Under the pieces are notes generated by a model. It searched no databases and was not told where the DNA came from. It saw only the letters and a program-made list of their open reading frames with translations. 64,000 bases of DNA, from contig NC_053123.1 of the NCBI RefSeq assembly GCF_010015445.1, positions 9,441,434 to 9,505,433 on the forward strand, given 5' to 3'. Origin of the DNA: Perca fluviatilis (taxonomy: Eukaryota; Chordata; Actinopteri; Perciformes; Percidae). Both the position numbers and the translations under genes were made by a program. Below, in pieces: positions 52,090 through 64,000 of the stretch; the first letter of the stretch is position 1; each line of letters begins with the position of its first letter.

Positions 52090-52437
52090 CAGTAAGTACA
52101 TTTACTCAAGTACTGTTTTTTATTGAATTTTGAGGTACTTCTGATATTACAATTTTATGCGTCTTTATACTTCTAATCCACTACATCTCCCAGGACAATA
52201 TTGTAATTTTTACTTCACTACAATTCAGCTTTAGTTACTTTACAGATTCAGATTAATAATACTAATAATCAACAACAAACACTCCTATTCACTTGAGAAA
52301 GTGTGTCCACACTTTTGACTGGTAATGTATATGACTCTTAAATTCTGCATAATGAGTACTTTTACTTTTGGTATAATTTTGAATGCAGGACTTTTACTCG
52401 TAACAGAGTATGACAAAGTACTTATTCCACCATTGGT
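52090..52437 (+). mobile_element. Non-autonomous hAT-like element, copy 1
   Basis: Starts with AGTAAGTACATTTACTCAAG and ends with AAAGTACTTATTCCACCATTG, which resembles the terminal parts of a very common teleost element rich in AAGTACTTTTACT words. Internal matches to copy 2 (58580-58926) include GAGGTACTT/GAGGTTCTTGTACTT and CAGGACTTTTACT[CT]GTAACAGAGTAT. No transposase is encoded. The hAT class is from memory of the family; the repeat nature is seen directly. Confidence 0.65.
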
Positions 52438-53999
52438 GATGAAATACATGATTCAAATATTTGGAATATGTTTAAAATGTTGTATCGTATATTAACTTTA
52501 AGATCAACAGCTTGCTTGGCAGTGTATTGTTCACCTATCTATAGTAGTGTGATGTGTGTGTGTGTGTGTGTGTTTTCAACACCCGTGTACAATTCTACAA
52601 TCACTTTGTAAAAGATACCACTAAGAGAGTATTAAGAGTGGAGTTTATGTCTGACAAGGTTACAAATCATAATCAATATTGGTTATTGTTCCTTTTAGGT
52701 TTAGAAAAACTGGGCACACACCAAAGCAAATTGATTTAATCTAAAAATTTTGTTTTTTAATCATGTTGTCTTTATGTTTTGTCAACACGACTAATTAGGG
52801 ATAAAAATCAGAGCAGCACACTTAAATGAGTTGAAATGAAATGTATTTAACCTAATTGATTTAAATGGAATTGAATTTAAATAGCTTTAAATGAAGTGAC
52901 TGAATTGGGAGAGAGAAGGAAACAAGCCCTCCACAGGTGATGAAGAGCGAGAGTGTGTGCGTGTCAGTTAATGTATTGTTAGGCTAATTTGGCCAACAGC
53001 CTCCTGCAGTGACACATTGTTTCATTTCAATATCAAAAGGCTGTGAAGGAAAGCTTTTCAAATGGCACACTAATTGTTGTAATGGTCTGTTCTTCTGCAC
53101 CTCTCCTGCGCTCGCTCTCTCCTCTCCCCTTTTACAACCTCCCTCTTCTCCTTTCATACTGTATTATAATGACCTGCTCACATCTTCCTTTCTTTCTCTC
53201 GTTCCACGCACACATGAGCACAGATCTGTGAGTGACAGTTTAATGAGAAGTGCTTTTCCATTAAACAGTCAAAAGGAGAGAATGCATCAATTAACACCCT
53301 CTTACAAACAACACTCATTTCTACATGGGTAAGATTGTATGCGTTTGAATTAGACATACAAACACACACAGCAAATGATGTATAGCCATATTCATGAAAT
53401 CAGTCACTAGCCAATGCATTTGTCCCACTCATATACTTTATGTATATTTATTTCACTCTTTCAAAAGCTAAAAGTCAGCCCCCCCAAAAAAAACAAACAA
53501 ACAATTTATGCCTTTTGGTGTCCTTCTATTATAATCTTCACTTTTTGTTTCATTTTTTTCAACCTGTTGTGCTTCCTATGAATATATCTACAGGAATTAG
53601 AACTACACATATTCTGTTTCTTTCTGGAACACAGCTCAGAACATTGCCAAGCAACTACAGTTGCAGCAGCGTGAGTTATATATACTGCAGTTGTGTGAAC
53701 CAGTGGTGTACGTATGTACGTACGGGGGTGTATGTACTGTATGTGTGTGTGTAAGTGTCATTTAAACAATGGAAATGCATGAATTCTAGTCAAGATTGTT
53801 TAGCTTCCAAAGAGACCAAAGCTGCAATTCTAAAATACATACAGTAAGTGTAAAAGAAATGATGTACAGTAAGGCATCCTGGGTTTGAATATTCACCAGA
53901 GACATTCATACTATAACTTCAATAAGTCCTAAAACAAGTTGATGCAGAATATGCTCCAATCCATCTGACAACATAAAAGATCATAGTTTGGTTAAAATA

Positions 54000-54620
54000 A
54001 GTAAGTTTGTTACGTGCTTACGTATGTTACATAGTGTAATGTACGTCTACTTTTGGTTTCACACGGGGCACGAACAGCGGTCTCCTGGTTGAAAATCCTG
54101 TTTGTTTGACCTTTCCATCCACCCCAACCTCCTCCTTACGCAGACTTTGACGCTCTTTATATTATGTCACATGACTTCCTCCTTTGCTCATGTCACAATT
54201 ATGGCCACTAAAGGTCTCACAAGACTGGATGATGAACCATTCGTATATACTATAGTTACGAAAAGTAATGCACTGTAATTTGTATGTATTCCACGTATTT
54301 TTTGCCGTACGCACTACATTGACTGTGCAAATGGAGGAGGTTGGGGTGGATGGGTGGGTAATACAACTTGGGCTTTCAAGCAGGGGAAGCAGAGTTTGTG
54401 TCCCGAGGAAAACACAAGACTTTCATCCAGGAAACGTGTCTCCGTGTCCCGGGAGTACTATTTAGGGGGACCGATGTTTTAATCCAAACTACGATCTTTT
54501 TAACTCGTAGTTTTTGTGCCTAAACGTAACTGTCGTCGCCACATGGCGGTCACCTTTTGTCGGCTAAACTTAACTGCAACAGCCAGGTTTTGTCACCGCG
54601 CGATAGCCGTTACACTTTGC
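54000..54620 (+). repeat. Dispersed repeat family A, copy at 54 kb
   Basis: Shares CACCCCAACCTCCTCC and TACGCAGACTTTGA with the copy at 16 kb, and GGCTAAACTTAACTG and TATGTATTCCACGTATTT with the reverse complement of the copy at 10 kb. This links the three as one family and makes this the longest copy here. Parts of 12.72-12.98 kb (GGACTTTCA, GAGTTTGTGTCCC) look related. Confidence 0.6.
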
Positions 54621-54663
54621 ACACTATCCGCGTGACAATACATTGTTCCATGAAGACAGACAG

Positions 54664-54773
<110 letters not shown>

Positions 54774-55285
54774 TCACAAGGTGAAAACAATACCAGAATC
54801 GTTGCGGCGGCTGGTAAAAAAAACAATGACAAACCTGTAATGTGTGATTGACTAAAACTGTACTGAGTGGGTCATCTACAATATGTATCTATTTATCTAT
54901 TGAGCAGATGGTGGCAGTAACCATTTAGTTGCTATTGCTAATATTAAATACAAATGTAATACACTGAAGATTCTGTATTGGTATTTTTGTGTTGACCACA
55001 AACTTTTAATGATCTGAAAACACTAATGAGCAGAAAGCTTTGACAGTATAAATTTCCCTTTCAACTTTATTCACATTACTGTGGCATGGCCTCAGTCTGG
55101 ATTCAAAGAAGCAGAAAATACCCCCCCACCCCCTCCCCCCTCTCCTCCCATTATTTCTTTTCTTTTCTTCCTCACCTTCATTTTTACTTATTCTCATATC
55201 CTCTTTCTGGTTTGGTTTTAATCTCTTTCTGTGTCTTCTCCCGGTGTACACATCAATTAATTCACCTATAATCAGCTTAATGAAC

Positions 55286-55360
<75 letters not shown>

Positions 55361-55368
55361 ACACACAA
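55286..55368. repeat. (AC)n microsatellite
   Basis: About 40 units with one CATAC break. Confidence 0.98.
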
Positions 55369-56485
55369 GCACAGGAGCTTGAAGCAATTTCCATGGCAAC
55401 ACATCTAAGTGAAAACAATTGTCTATGTTCTGCTGAATCTTTTCACATACATGTAAACACACAGATACTGTATGCACCAGGCTACATCTACATAAGGCGG
55501 TCTAATCTTTGTAAAAGCATTTTTTTGGGTCAACATGAAACATTAATGTTTCCAGGTTGAGTTCTAGAGACCTGCCTACAGTGGAAAATGGCTAAATCTC
55601 TCATTGTCTCTTTGCTAAGTCTTCGTCTGTCAAATAAAAAATGGGCATCGAAGCCCACATCTAGCCAGGAGTGGGAGAGACACAGCTCATAAATAGTACA
55701 AGTTAACTACTAGTCATTTCAAAGATGCTGCACTGTGGTGATAAAATCATTATTTCATGAGATAATGATAACAGAGAACATTAGAAGACACAGAAAGTTC
55801 AAACACCTACCTGTCATTTTAAGATGTATCCCATCTGGAGACTTTGGCTTTGGAAAAGCTCAATTTTTAGGTGACAAAAACGCTGACTTAGTGAGGACGG
55901 AGGGCTGAAAGAAAAACATTTTTATATCTAACTGACTTCATGTGAGCATACTCACACAGACTCACACATTACTCAATTAAGAAACACTAGCAGTCAAAGA
56001 GTAGCAATTTATGTCCAAAGAATTAAGACGGTTCACACTCCGTATCGCCTCCAAACAATTCACCCGCGGTGACTATGACACACCACATGATCAGAGCTGA
56101 TAGCGAGTCCTCTTGGATCCACTCGAGTGTTAGACATATTGGCACACAGACCTGAGACCTGCAGCAAAAGAACAGCTTCCTACCTGGACCCAATTAGACT
56201 GAATATAATTTGGTCCTGGTTTGAGTCTCAGTTACCAGGAGTGGATCCATGAAAACCTTACACCTAATTATACACTGTGACATTCAATTCAATACAAAAA
56301 CTTGCAGACTAACTTATGAATATAATAGACTCCCCCCCCCCCACACACACACACACATTAGGTCCTGTTTGTGCATTTGTGTATTTGGGCCTGTGTGCAT
56401 GTGTGTAGGGTTCTTTCATTAAGCCACTTCACAGAACAGCCGGTCCATGTTGCTGGATGGAGTTTGTAACTGAGAGGGAAAGAAT

Positions 56486-56490
<5 letters not shown>

Positions 56491-56560
<70 letters not shown>

Positions 56561-56561
56561 A
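56491..56561. repeat. (GT)n(GA)n compound microsatellite
   Basis: About 22 GT and 12 GA units. Confidence 0.97.
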
Positions 56562-56933
56562 GGGTGAGCGACTCTCAAAGACGACATTCAATATTTGAGG
56601 CAGTGTTTTTTCTTGTGTGTGTGTTTTGAGAGGAAGCAAGATAAGAGGCGCCACTAAAAGCTTCCTTACGCTCACACACTCTGTTGCTTGTTTATTAAAC
56701 AGGGTCACGTTTTTGTGTGTTTGTGGTGTCGGACTTCGTGTGTGTGCAGTCTGAGCGTATGACATCCTGGAACAGAGTGGGAGGACAGACAGAGAGCGTG
56801 GACAGTGAGGTGGAGAAGTCACTTGGGTGTCAAAATGACAGAAGGGAGGAGGAGACGAGAAAGATGGAGAGAGCAGCAGATGAAAAGAGAGATGAGCAAA
56901 GGTCAAGTATTTAAAAGAAGGAAGTGTGTGCGA

Positions 56934-56964
<31 letters not shown>

Positions 56965-57109
56965 AGAGACAAACAATCCCTGATTTCTCTCTTTATTTCC
57001 CAACTTCTCTAAGAAACGGGTTTGTTTTCTTTCCTGTCATGTTGACTGCTGGAACAGTCCCCGCTCGTCCAGCCCTCTGACCCAACCTTTTTATTTGACT
57101 TGGAAAGAG

Positions 57110-57156
<47 letters not shown>

Positions 57157-57161
57157 AACAC

Positions 57162-57242
<81 letters not shown>

Positions 57243-57262
57243 CTACAACAACAACAACAACC
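57110..57262. repeat. (CA)n followed by (AAC)n
   Basis: About 60 CA units with CAAACA breaks, then about 6 AAC units. A short (TG) run lies about 150 bp to the left (56943-56963). Confidence 0.98.
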
Positions 57263-58579
57263 ACCACCAGTTAAACAAGTACGTTCATGGCACAAACACA
57301 TGACCAAGATAAAACAATCATTTAGTTTTATAGTTTTACTTTTGAGAATAACTGGATTGAAAAGGAAGAGAGAGGGTTACTGGGGAAGTGGGAAAAGGAG
57401 GACAGAGAGAAAATGTATAATCCAGCCAACATACATTTGCGGTATTCAACATATTTTTACACAATTTAGAAATAAAAATCAGCCATTTAAAACATTAAAC
57501 AATAACAGTTGTCAACAACTAATACTAAGTACTATTTGTTCTGGCAGAAACTGACCATGGCTGAACTGCAGCTGCTGGTTTAACTTCTGAAATAGCAGAT
57601 TTCTTTTAAATGTTTTGGCTTTGTTCAAAGTGTGTTTACAGGCTTTGGCAGAAAATCAAACAGATAGGCAGCGGGGTCAGTAAAAGAACACTTTTCATTC
57701 AACTACTATTTTCCTTCCAACACACACACACTCTTAAGAACACAGTTAAATTGCTATTTTCACTTGTGTTGGACCGATTGAAAACAGTGTAAACAGTGTG
57801 AGTGCTGCTTCACTCGTTTCTGTCTATCCAACTGTCCAAATGACTTTTATTGACTTCCATTTTATCACTGTTGAAGAAAACAGCAATGAACCTTACATTC
57901 CTGGTACTGTTCTTGTATCCAGAAAGAGCCAAAGGGATGTCTTTAACAGATATTTGCAGACCATAGTAAAACGTAGTGATATAAACATGTTTAACAAGCA
58001 GGGTGACTCCTGCTCTTTCTCAAAAAGAAACTCACTGCCATTGTAATCCTTTGAAGAGGTACTCCAACAGTTTAGGATTGAACTTCCATTAGGTAAGGGG
58101 ACTTGCGAAGGACAGACTAAAAAAATTATCTAAATCAAAGCAGCAGAGGCCAACAATATCCTGACTGTAAGGGCCGGACTATGCCAGAGAAGAACTAGTT
58201 CATATGACATGTTGTCTGACCACGTTGGAAATCAAAAAGTGTTTCCAGTTGTTCCAAACTGGAAGGCGGAGTGAAAATATTCCGTTCATTATCGTTTAAA
58301 TATGGAGGATACAATTCCAACCCTCTCCTCACTCGAGGTACAGGTTCCAAAGGACGGGTATAGTAAATATTAATAATTTCAGACAACAATATACCAGACA
58401 CATTTACTAAGTGTGTGTAGTGTATGAATGTGAAGGAAGCTTTAATAATTGTATTTCGAAATGCAGGCAAATAAGTAAAACATGTGATGGACAGAACCAC
58501 CAGGTCCCTCTCAAACCTAAGACTAACATTTTGAACTTTTCAAACTTCAAACAAGGAAAGAGGAATAGGCCTAGATGTG

Positions 58580-58926
58580 CAGTGTTGGAGTGTAACTAAG
58601 TACAAGAACTGTAATTAAGTACAAATTTGAGGTTCTTGTACTTTACTTGAGTCTTTTCTTTTCATGCTACTTTCTACTTCTAAAAAACACATGTAGTTTA
58701 TAAAATACAATATTTTATACTCAAACTACCCAACAACATATAGGCCTACAAGGGATGTCTGACTGCATGTCCATTTTTTTGGCTAAGTCACAATCCTACC
58801 TACAGCACCTTTAAGTACATTTTCCTGATGATACTAACATACTTTGATTTAAGAAACATTTTCATTACAGGACTTTTACTTGTAACAGAGTATTTTTACA
58901 GTGTGGTATAGTACTTTTACTTAAAG
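58580..58926 (+). mobile_element. Non-autonomous hAT-like element, copy 2
   Basis: Same orientation as copy 1. It begins CAGTGTTGGAGTGTAACTAA and contains TTGTACTTTACTTGAGT and CAGGACTTTTACTTGTAACA. It ends in GTACTTTTACTTAA and directly abuts another repeat. The middle part is diverged from copy 1. Non-coding. Confidence 0.65.
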
Positions 58927-59300
58927 CGTAACTCTCGCCAAAATGCAACCTAGGGTCTTTTTATGATTAAAAGCATATTTAGGACGGAATCGCCACATTT
59001 AAGATTTATTGTATTTTCATTTATTAAATGTATTTGTGTCAAAATGACATATAAACATCTTTTCATATTCTATTTTGCCTGGAAATGCTTCAAACATGCT
59101 TGCGTGTCGCGTGAAAAATAAGCGTCGGTCCTATTTCTAGCATGCATGTGTTTTCGCGAGCCGCGCCTCAGACGTGCGTCACGCAGGCAGTGTGCAAGCT
59201 CTAACCTGTTACCATGGGAGCCGAAATAAAAATGGACACACTACGCAGATGACACGCTCATGACACGCAGGCAGTGTGCAGGAGCCGTAACATAAGGCAA
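58927..59300 (+). repeat. Two repeat fragments joined to the hAT-like copy
   Basis: The first part (GCGTAACTCTCGCCAAAATG, CAACCTAGGGTC) starts exactly where the hAT-like copy ends. The second part (GACGTGCGTCACGCAGGCAG ... GACACGCAGGCAGTGTGCAG) contains the 11-base word CGCAGGCAGTG twice, about 90 nt apart. Both resemble known fish repeats. Confidence 0.45.
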
Positions 59301-61815
59301 CAATCTTATAGTTTCTTAAGTATCTCCTTTGAGACAGGAATGGCATTGAGAGTACTACATACTTACTTATTCATCTTTTGTTAGTAATACGTTATTGTTG
59401 GTGTAATGCTTTCATTATGTGTTATTGGGATGGGTCTGGGCAAGTGGAAAACTAATAAACATTGTTTACAAAAAAAGAATGGGGATAAAGGTGCACATTT
59501 CTACGACAGTCTCTACTGGAAGACAAAGTGACAGCAATAGTTGTGTCAAGAATGAAAAGAGAGAGTGAAAAAAAATCCAATCATGTGCCAATCATGTCGT
59601 GAAGTGGATTGCTGGTTTCAGAAAGTTATAGAAATGGTTGGATACAGTACCCCCCTAATCTTACGTCACAAAGTTCATATTTCTACTGGCACCATTTGCT
59701 AATAAATTAAATTCTACATTTGGACAACTAATCAATATTCATTACTGACTGAAAAGTAATACATTTTTATATAACCGCCATTAAAACAACCACCTTTCTT
59801 TTTGGTGAAAACAGTACAGACAGCTTTCTGCAGCTCATTAAAGCTAAAATGCCAAAATAATTTAAAATCTAAATCATTATTAGGGTTCAGCCAAAGTAAA
59901 TGCATGTTTACTGTAAACTGGAGCTCAGTGTAGAGCACAGAGCAGAAGCAGCTGAGAGAGATTAGGCAGAGTGGCTGGAGAAGAATGGCTCATTACTACT
60001 GTGTGTGTGTGTGTTTGTTTGTGTGTGTGTTTATAATTATTATTCATGTGGAGTTGCTATGATACAACGAAGCCAGCTGGGGAGCAAGTGCTGCGCTCAA
60101 CCTTTGTTGCCCTTCCTCATTTATTAAACACACACAGAAATGCATGCAAGCAAGACCCCAAACACACAAATTAGACAACTGTGTCTACCTATCTATCTAC
60201 CCGAGTAACACAAACACACAACCCTTCGTACCCTCGCTCATGTTAACATTCAGTTCAGAGTAGCAGGCTTAGTAAGTGGCTTTGTCTCCGCCTACACACA
60301 GCTTGCTAAGGCGGAGGGCATCTAAAACACTGGTGCACAACAATGTAAACCAATGCCAACTACAAAGCAACATAGCAAGGAATGCATATTTGATCATTCA
60401 TATTATTCAACACCTTCCTGACAGTTGATGTCCAGAAGGTGTAGCACTTAAGGATCTCTCTATAATGTAAATCAAAACAGGATAAGATGACTTATTGATT
60501 TTTTTTCTGTGAACAGCAGAGACGAAAGAGATGAACTGAGAAAGAAAAGTGACAGAGACGTTGTGTTTGAAAGATTTGGACCTTAATATGACACAAAATA
60601 GTTACACATACATAATCACAATGCTTAAAAATACCTGTGGTGTTTGGTTTATTTATTTTGTTGCTTTTTTTTGTATCTTTGAAATGTAAACTTGTTTTAG
60701 ACTTTACCACTGTGGATTAATAATAATCCAGTGGGTTTCTAAAAGGCTTTATTGGACCGAGGACAGTAGATTTATTGCCACTTACTGTGGCAATACACCT
60801 TTTCTGATTCTAATTCTGAGGTTGAAATGTGAGAATGGCCAAAGTTAGTTATTACTTTTTTTTAATATGAAAACAACAAGAACAAGAGAGCAACATCATA
60901 CCTAAATGAAAAAAAACAGGTTGTCTTACAGTGCCTGCTAATAGAAACCATATAAACATGTTCTGATCTGCCTCTATAGCTATAGTACAGATACAGTACG
61001 TTGAGGAAACTGAAACTACTTGGTTCAAGTTAGAGCATTCATAGAAGGTAGGAGACGGCATGCAAACCAGAACAGTCTCCAATGTAGCAGGCAGTCTCTA
61101 GTTTTGATGTCACAAACCTTTTCCCAACCATCCATCCAAGACTTGTTGGAATGGTATAACATTGTCCTGAGAGAGGAAAGTCATTACTCAGACAATTACA
61201 AGAAGCCACTTGTCAGGAAAATGTAAACATGAAAAGTTTAAGTGATTTTAGTGAGGGCAGTGAAATAGCGAGGGTAAGACAGTATGGAAGTAAAGATGTA
61301 TCAGTATATATGCTTAATGTGTGTTTGCCTGCAGCAGACTGTAGGTGTCTGTGTTTGGAAGTAACATGTATCCATACTGTATGTGTGTGTGTGTGGCAAT
61401 GATAACAAAGTTATTCAGGTCAATATGGTGATCCGTGCAATATGGAGCAATCAATACTGTGCATGCATGTGTGTAATTTTTTGTACTCATCTGCATATTT
61501 CATCAATTCGTTATGTTACTCAACATTCACACGTGCCTAAATGTAAGTGTAAAAATGAAAATGAAAAATGAATACATGTGTGTTTAGAGTAGGATGAGCA
61601 AGCAAGCAAGATGTAGGTCAGTGTAGTATTACAGTATAACGAAACACAGGGAATTGAAAGGTCACTTTGTGTCAGACAATTCAATTATTGAGTTACTCAT
61701 CAAACTGTTGTTTGTAAAAGTGCCTTAAACCTTCATTCTCTCTAATGGCCAGCAGGGGGCGACTCCACTGGTTGCAAAGAAGCCCATGAGAAAATTACCC
61801 TACGTCATTTTAAGT

Positions 61816-62195
61816 GATGTGACAAACATCTCTTCACTATGGGCTAGCTGCCTGTCCCCTGAACACACTGTAAAAAACAACCGACAAGAAGGAGCTGGTT
61901 GAGCCATCACTGCAGCAGCGTTAGCACGTAGGCTACTTCCACAATGCATATTCATGACTCAACCAGCTCCTTCTTGTCGGTTATTGGCTGGAACACTGTT
62001 TGTTATGGTTCGTGGGGCAGGTTGGCGCAGTTTGTTTTTGTTGCCATTTGTGGAACCTGGGCTGTCTACAGAGACCGCGTTTTTTTACCGTGTGTTCAGG
62101 GGACAGGCAGCTAGCGGATAGTGAGGAGATGTTTGCTGTATGTGACAAAAAATGTTGTAGCCTAAAAAACGCGTCACATCACATAGAGCACCTTT
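61816..62195. mobile_element. Foldback element with unequal arms
   Basis: An outer perfect 21-bp inverted pair starts GCTGCCTGTCCCCTGAAC (61847-61867 against 62091-62111). An inner perfect 23-bp inverted pair contains GACAAGAAGGAGCTGGTTGA (61881-61903 against about 61958-61980). The right arm carries about 95 extra bases between the two pairs. Flanking words GTGATGTGACAAA and CGCGTCACATCAC also pair roughly. Non-coding. Confidence 0.75.
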
Positions 62196-62249
62196 AAAGA
62201 TGGACCTTGCTAACCAAGCTAGTTAGCAAGTGCTAGCACTAGCTGATAA

Positions 62250-62415
62250 CTTGGCTCCACCCTCTTACCCAAATATTGTCACTCCTGGATCCAAAAATCC
62301 AAGACGGCCATGGCCAAAATGCAAAACTTGAGGCTTCAAACCGGTAGTCCACAAACCAATGGGTGACGTTATGGTGGTCCACTTCTTTTATACAATCAAT
62401 GTATGTGTCGCTTAT
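62250..62415 (-). repeat. Dispersed repeat fragment next to the LINE
   Basis: Contains CCAATGGGTGACGTTATGGT and TCCACTTCTTTTATACAATC, typical of an abundant fish repeat. It lies between the foldback element and the Rex3-like tail, so three mobile pieces are packed within about 800 bp. Confidence 0.45.
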
Positions 62416-62474
62416 TTCTGTCTCACACATGCTTTGACATTGGCCATTTTATACCTAAATTAAACTAAACGATA

Positions 62475-64000
62475 CCATCCATCCATCCATCTTCGTCCGC
62501 TTATCCGGTGTCGGGTCGCGGGGGGAGCAGCTCCAGCAGGGGACCCCAAACTTCCCTTTCCCGAGCAACATTAACCAGCTCTGACTGGGGGATCCCGAGG
62601 CGTTCCCAGGCCAGGTTGGAGATATAATCCCTCCACCTAGTCCTGGGTCTTCCCCGAGGCCTCCTCCCAGCTGGACGTGCCTGGAACACCTCCCTAGGGA
62701 GGCGCCCAGGGGGCATCCTTACCAGATGCCCGAACCACCTTAACTGGCTCCTTTCGACGCGAAGGAGCAGCGGCTCCTCGAGCTCCTCACGGATGACTGA
62801 GCTTCTCACCCTATCTCTAAGGGAGACGCCAGCCACCCTCCTGAGGAAACCCATTTCGGCCGCTTGTACCCTGGATCTCGTTCTTTCGGTCATGACCCAG
62901 CCTTCATGACCATAGGTGAGGGTAGGAACGAAAACGACCGGTAGATCGAGTGCTTGCCTTCTGGCTCAGCTCTTTCTTTTCGGTGCGATAGAGATGGAAT
63001 ATCCGCACGCCCGCTGCGATTCTCCGACCAATCTCCCGCTCCATTGTCCCCTCACTCGCGAACAAAACCCCAAGGTACTTGAACTCCTTCACTTGGGGTA
63101 AGGACTCATTCCCTACCTGGAGAAGGCATTCCATCGGTTTCCTGCTGAGAACCATGGCCTCCGATTTAGAGGTGCTGATCCTCATCCCAGCCGCTTCACA
63201 CTCGGCGGCGAACCGATCCAGTGAGTGCTGAAGGTCGCGAGCCGATGATGCCATCAGGACCACATCATCTGCAAAAAGCAGCGATGAGATCCCCAGCCCA
63301 CCGAAGTGCAACCCTCCCCACCCCGACTACGCCTCGATATCCTGTCCATAAATATTACAAACAGGATTGGTGACAAAGCGCAGCCCTGGCGGAGGCCAAC
63401 CCTCACCTGAAACGGGTCCGACTTACTGCCGAGAACCCGGACACAGCTCTCACTTTGGTCGTACAGAGATTGGATGGCCCTGAGTAGAGACCCCTCACCC
63501 CATACTCCCGCAGCACCTCCCACAGTATCTCCCGGGGGACCCGGTCACTCGCTCTTCCAAATCCACAAAACACATGTAGACCGGTTGGGCATACTCCCAG
63601 GCCCCCTCCAGGATCCTCGAGAGTGAAGAGCTGGTCCGTTGTTCCACGACCAGGGACGGAATCCCATTGTTCCTCCTCAACCTGAGGTTCGACTATCGGC
63701 CGAACCCTCCTTTCCAGCACCTTGGAGTAGACTTTACCAGGGAGGCTGAGAAGTGTGATACCCCTGTAATTGGCACACACCCTCTGGTCCCCTTTTAAAA
63801 AGGGGAACCACCACCCCAGTCTGCCACTCCTTTGGCACTGTTCCAGACTTCCACGCAATGTTGAAGAGACGTGTCAACCAGCGACAGCCCTCCACACCCA
63901 GAGCCTTGAGCATTTCTGGATGGATCTCATCAATCCCAGGGGCTTTGCCACTGTGGAGTTGTTTGACTACATCAGTGACTTCCGCCCGGAAATCGACGAC
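62475..64000 (-). mobile_element. Rex3-like (RTE clade) LINE, 3' part, truncated by the window edge
   Basis: A non-LTR retrotransposon on the minus strand that enters from the right edge. The coding part ends in PPRPDTG and TAA (62501-62503). After only about 10 nt it is followed by a (GATG)n tail (62475-62490 as ATCC units on the + strand). A very short 3' UTR with a GATG tail is typical of teleost Rex3. Reverse-transcriptase motifs are visible: NYRGITLLS (from about 63771), FVDLE (about 63555-63569), RQGCALSP (from about 63391) and FADD (63264-63275). The C-terminal region rich in RPRGRPRTRWRDYI is also present. The endonuclease domain would lie outside the window. Confidence 0.85.
62501..64000 (-). 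pseudogene. Frameshifted reverse transcriptase of the Rex3-like element
   Basis: The conserved RT segments occur in different frames. The fingers/NYRGI part, the FVDLE part, the RQGC part, the FADD part and the C-terminal WRDYI part need at least four or five frame changes to be read in order. Frame changes lie near 63640, 63550, 63450, 63310 and 62900-62960. Few in-frame stops interrupt each piece, so the copy seems to have decayed mainly by small insertions and deletions. The FADD catalytic motif itself is preserved. The copy cannot make a functional protein as it stands. Confidence 0.85.

Noticed and set aside
57798..58500. Two unnamed open frames (57798-58046 + and 58195-58500 -)
   Set aside because: No recognisable motif; part of the region looks like a dispersed repeat (around 57990-58180). 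Too weak to call genes.

Overview
The window looks like nuclear DNA of a ray-finned fish, probably a percomorph teleost. Three things point there: very many long (TG)n/(CA)n microsatellites, a Rex3/RTE-type LINE with a GATG tail, and several short repeat families that I recognise from teleost genomes. No bacterial, plasmid or organelle features were seen.

One protein-coding gene can be supported: the 5' part of neuropilin-2 (nrp2; the a or b paralogue cannot be told), on the minus strand. Exon 1 (32377-32452) encodes the start codon and a signal peptide. Exon 2 (19297-19477) and exon 3 (5950-6131) together encode the first CUB domain (a1). All three exons have GT/AG splice sites and compatible phases (1, 2, 1), and they join into one open reading frame. 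The remaining exons (second CUB, two F5/8-type C domains, MAM, transmembrane segment) must lie left of position 1, outside the window. The visible first three introns cover most of the left half: intron 1 is about 12.9 kb, intron 2 about 13.2 kb, and intron 3 is at least 5.9 kb.

The nrp2 5' flank (about 32.5-33.5 kb) is richer in CpG than the rest of the window and carries pyrimidine tracts. A second CpG-rich block lies just inside intron 1 (about 31.2-31.5 kb).

From about 33.7 to 62.4 kb I find no convincing protein-coding gene. This stretch holds microsatellites, pyrimidine-rich tracts and degraded non-autonomous DNA transposons: hAT-like and piggyBac-like TTAA elements, a CACTGTAAAAA-ended element, and foldback elements. 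One possible terminal exon on the + strand, of unknown gene, starts near 38835.

At the right edge (62475-64000, minus strand) is the 3' half of a frameshifted Rex3-like retrotransposon. It keeps recognisable reverse-transcriptase motifs and a (GATG)n tail.

Nothing was found that I would call a new biological system. The most useful observations are the short nrp2 signal-peptide exon, tandem repeats sitting close to the exon 2 donor and the exon 3 acceptor, possible upstream ORFs overlapping the nrp2 start, an 83-bp exact tandem duplication at 43.1-43.3 kb, and the candidate + strand terminal exon. Repeat family names come from memory of teleost repeats and were not checked against a library.
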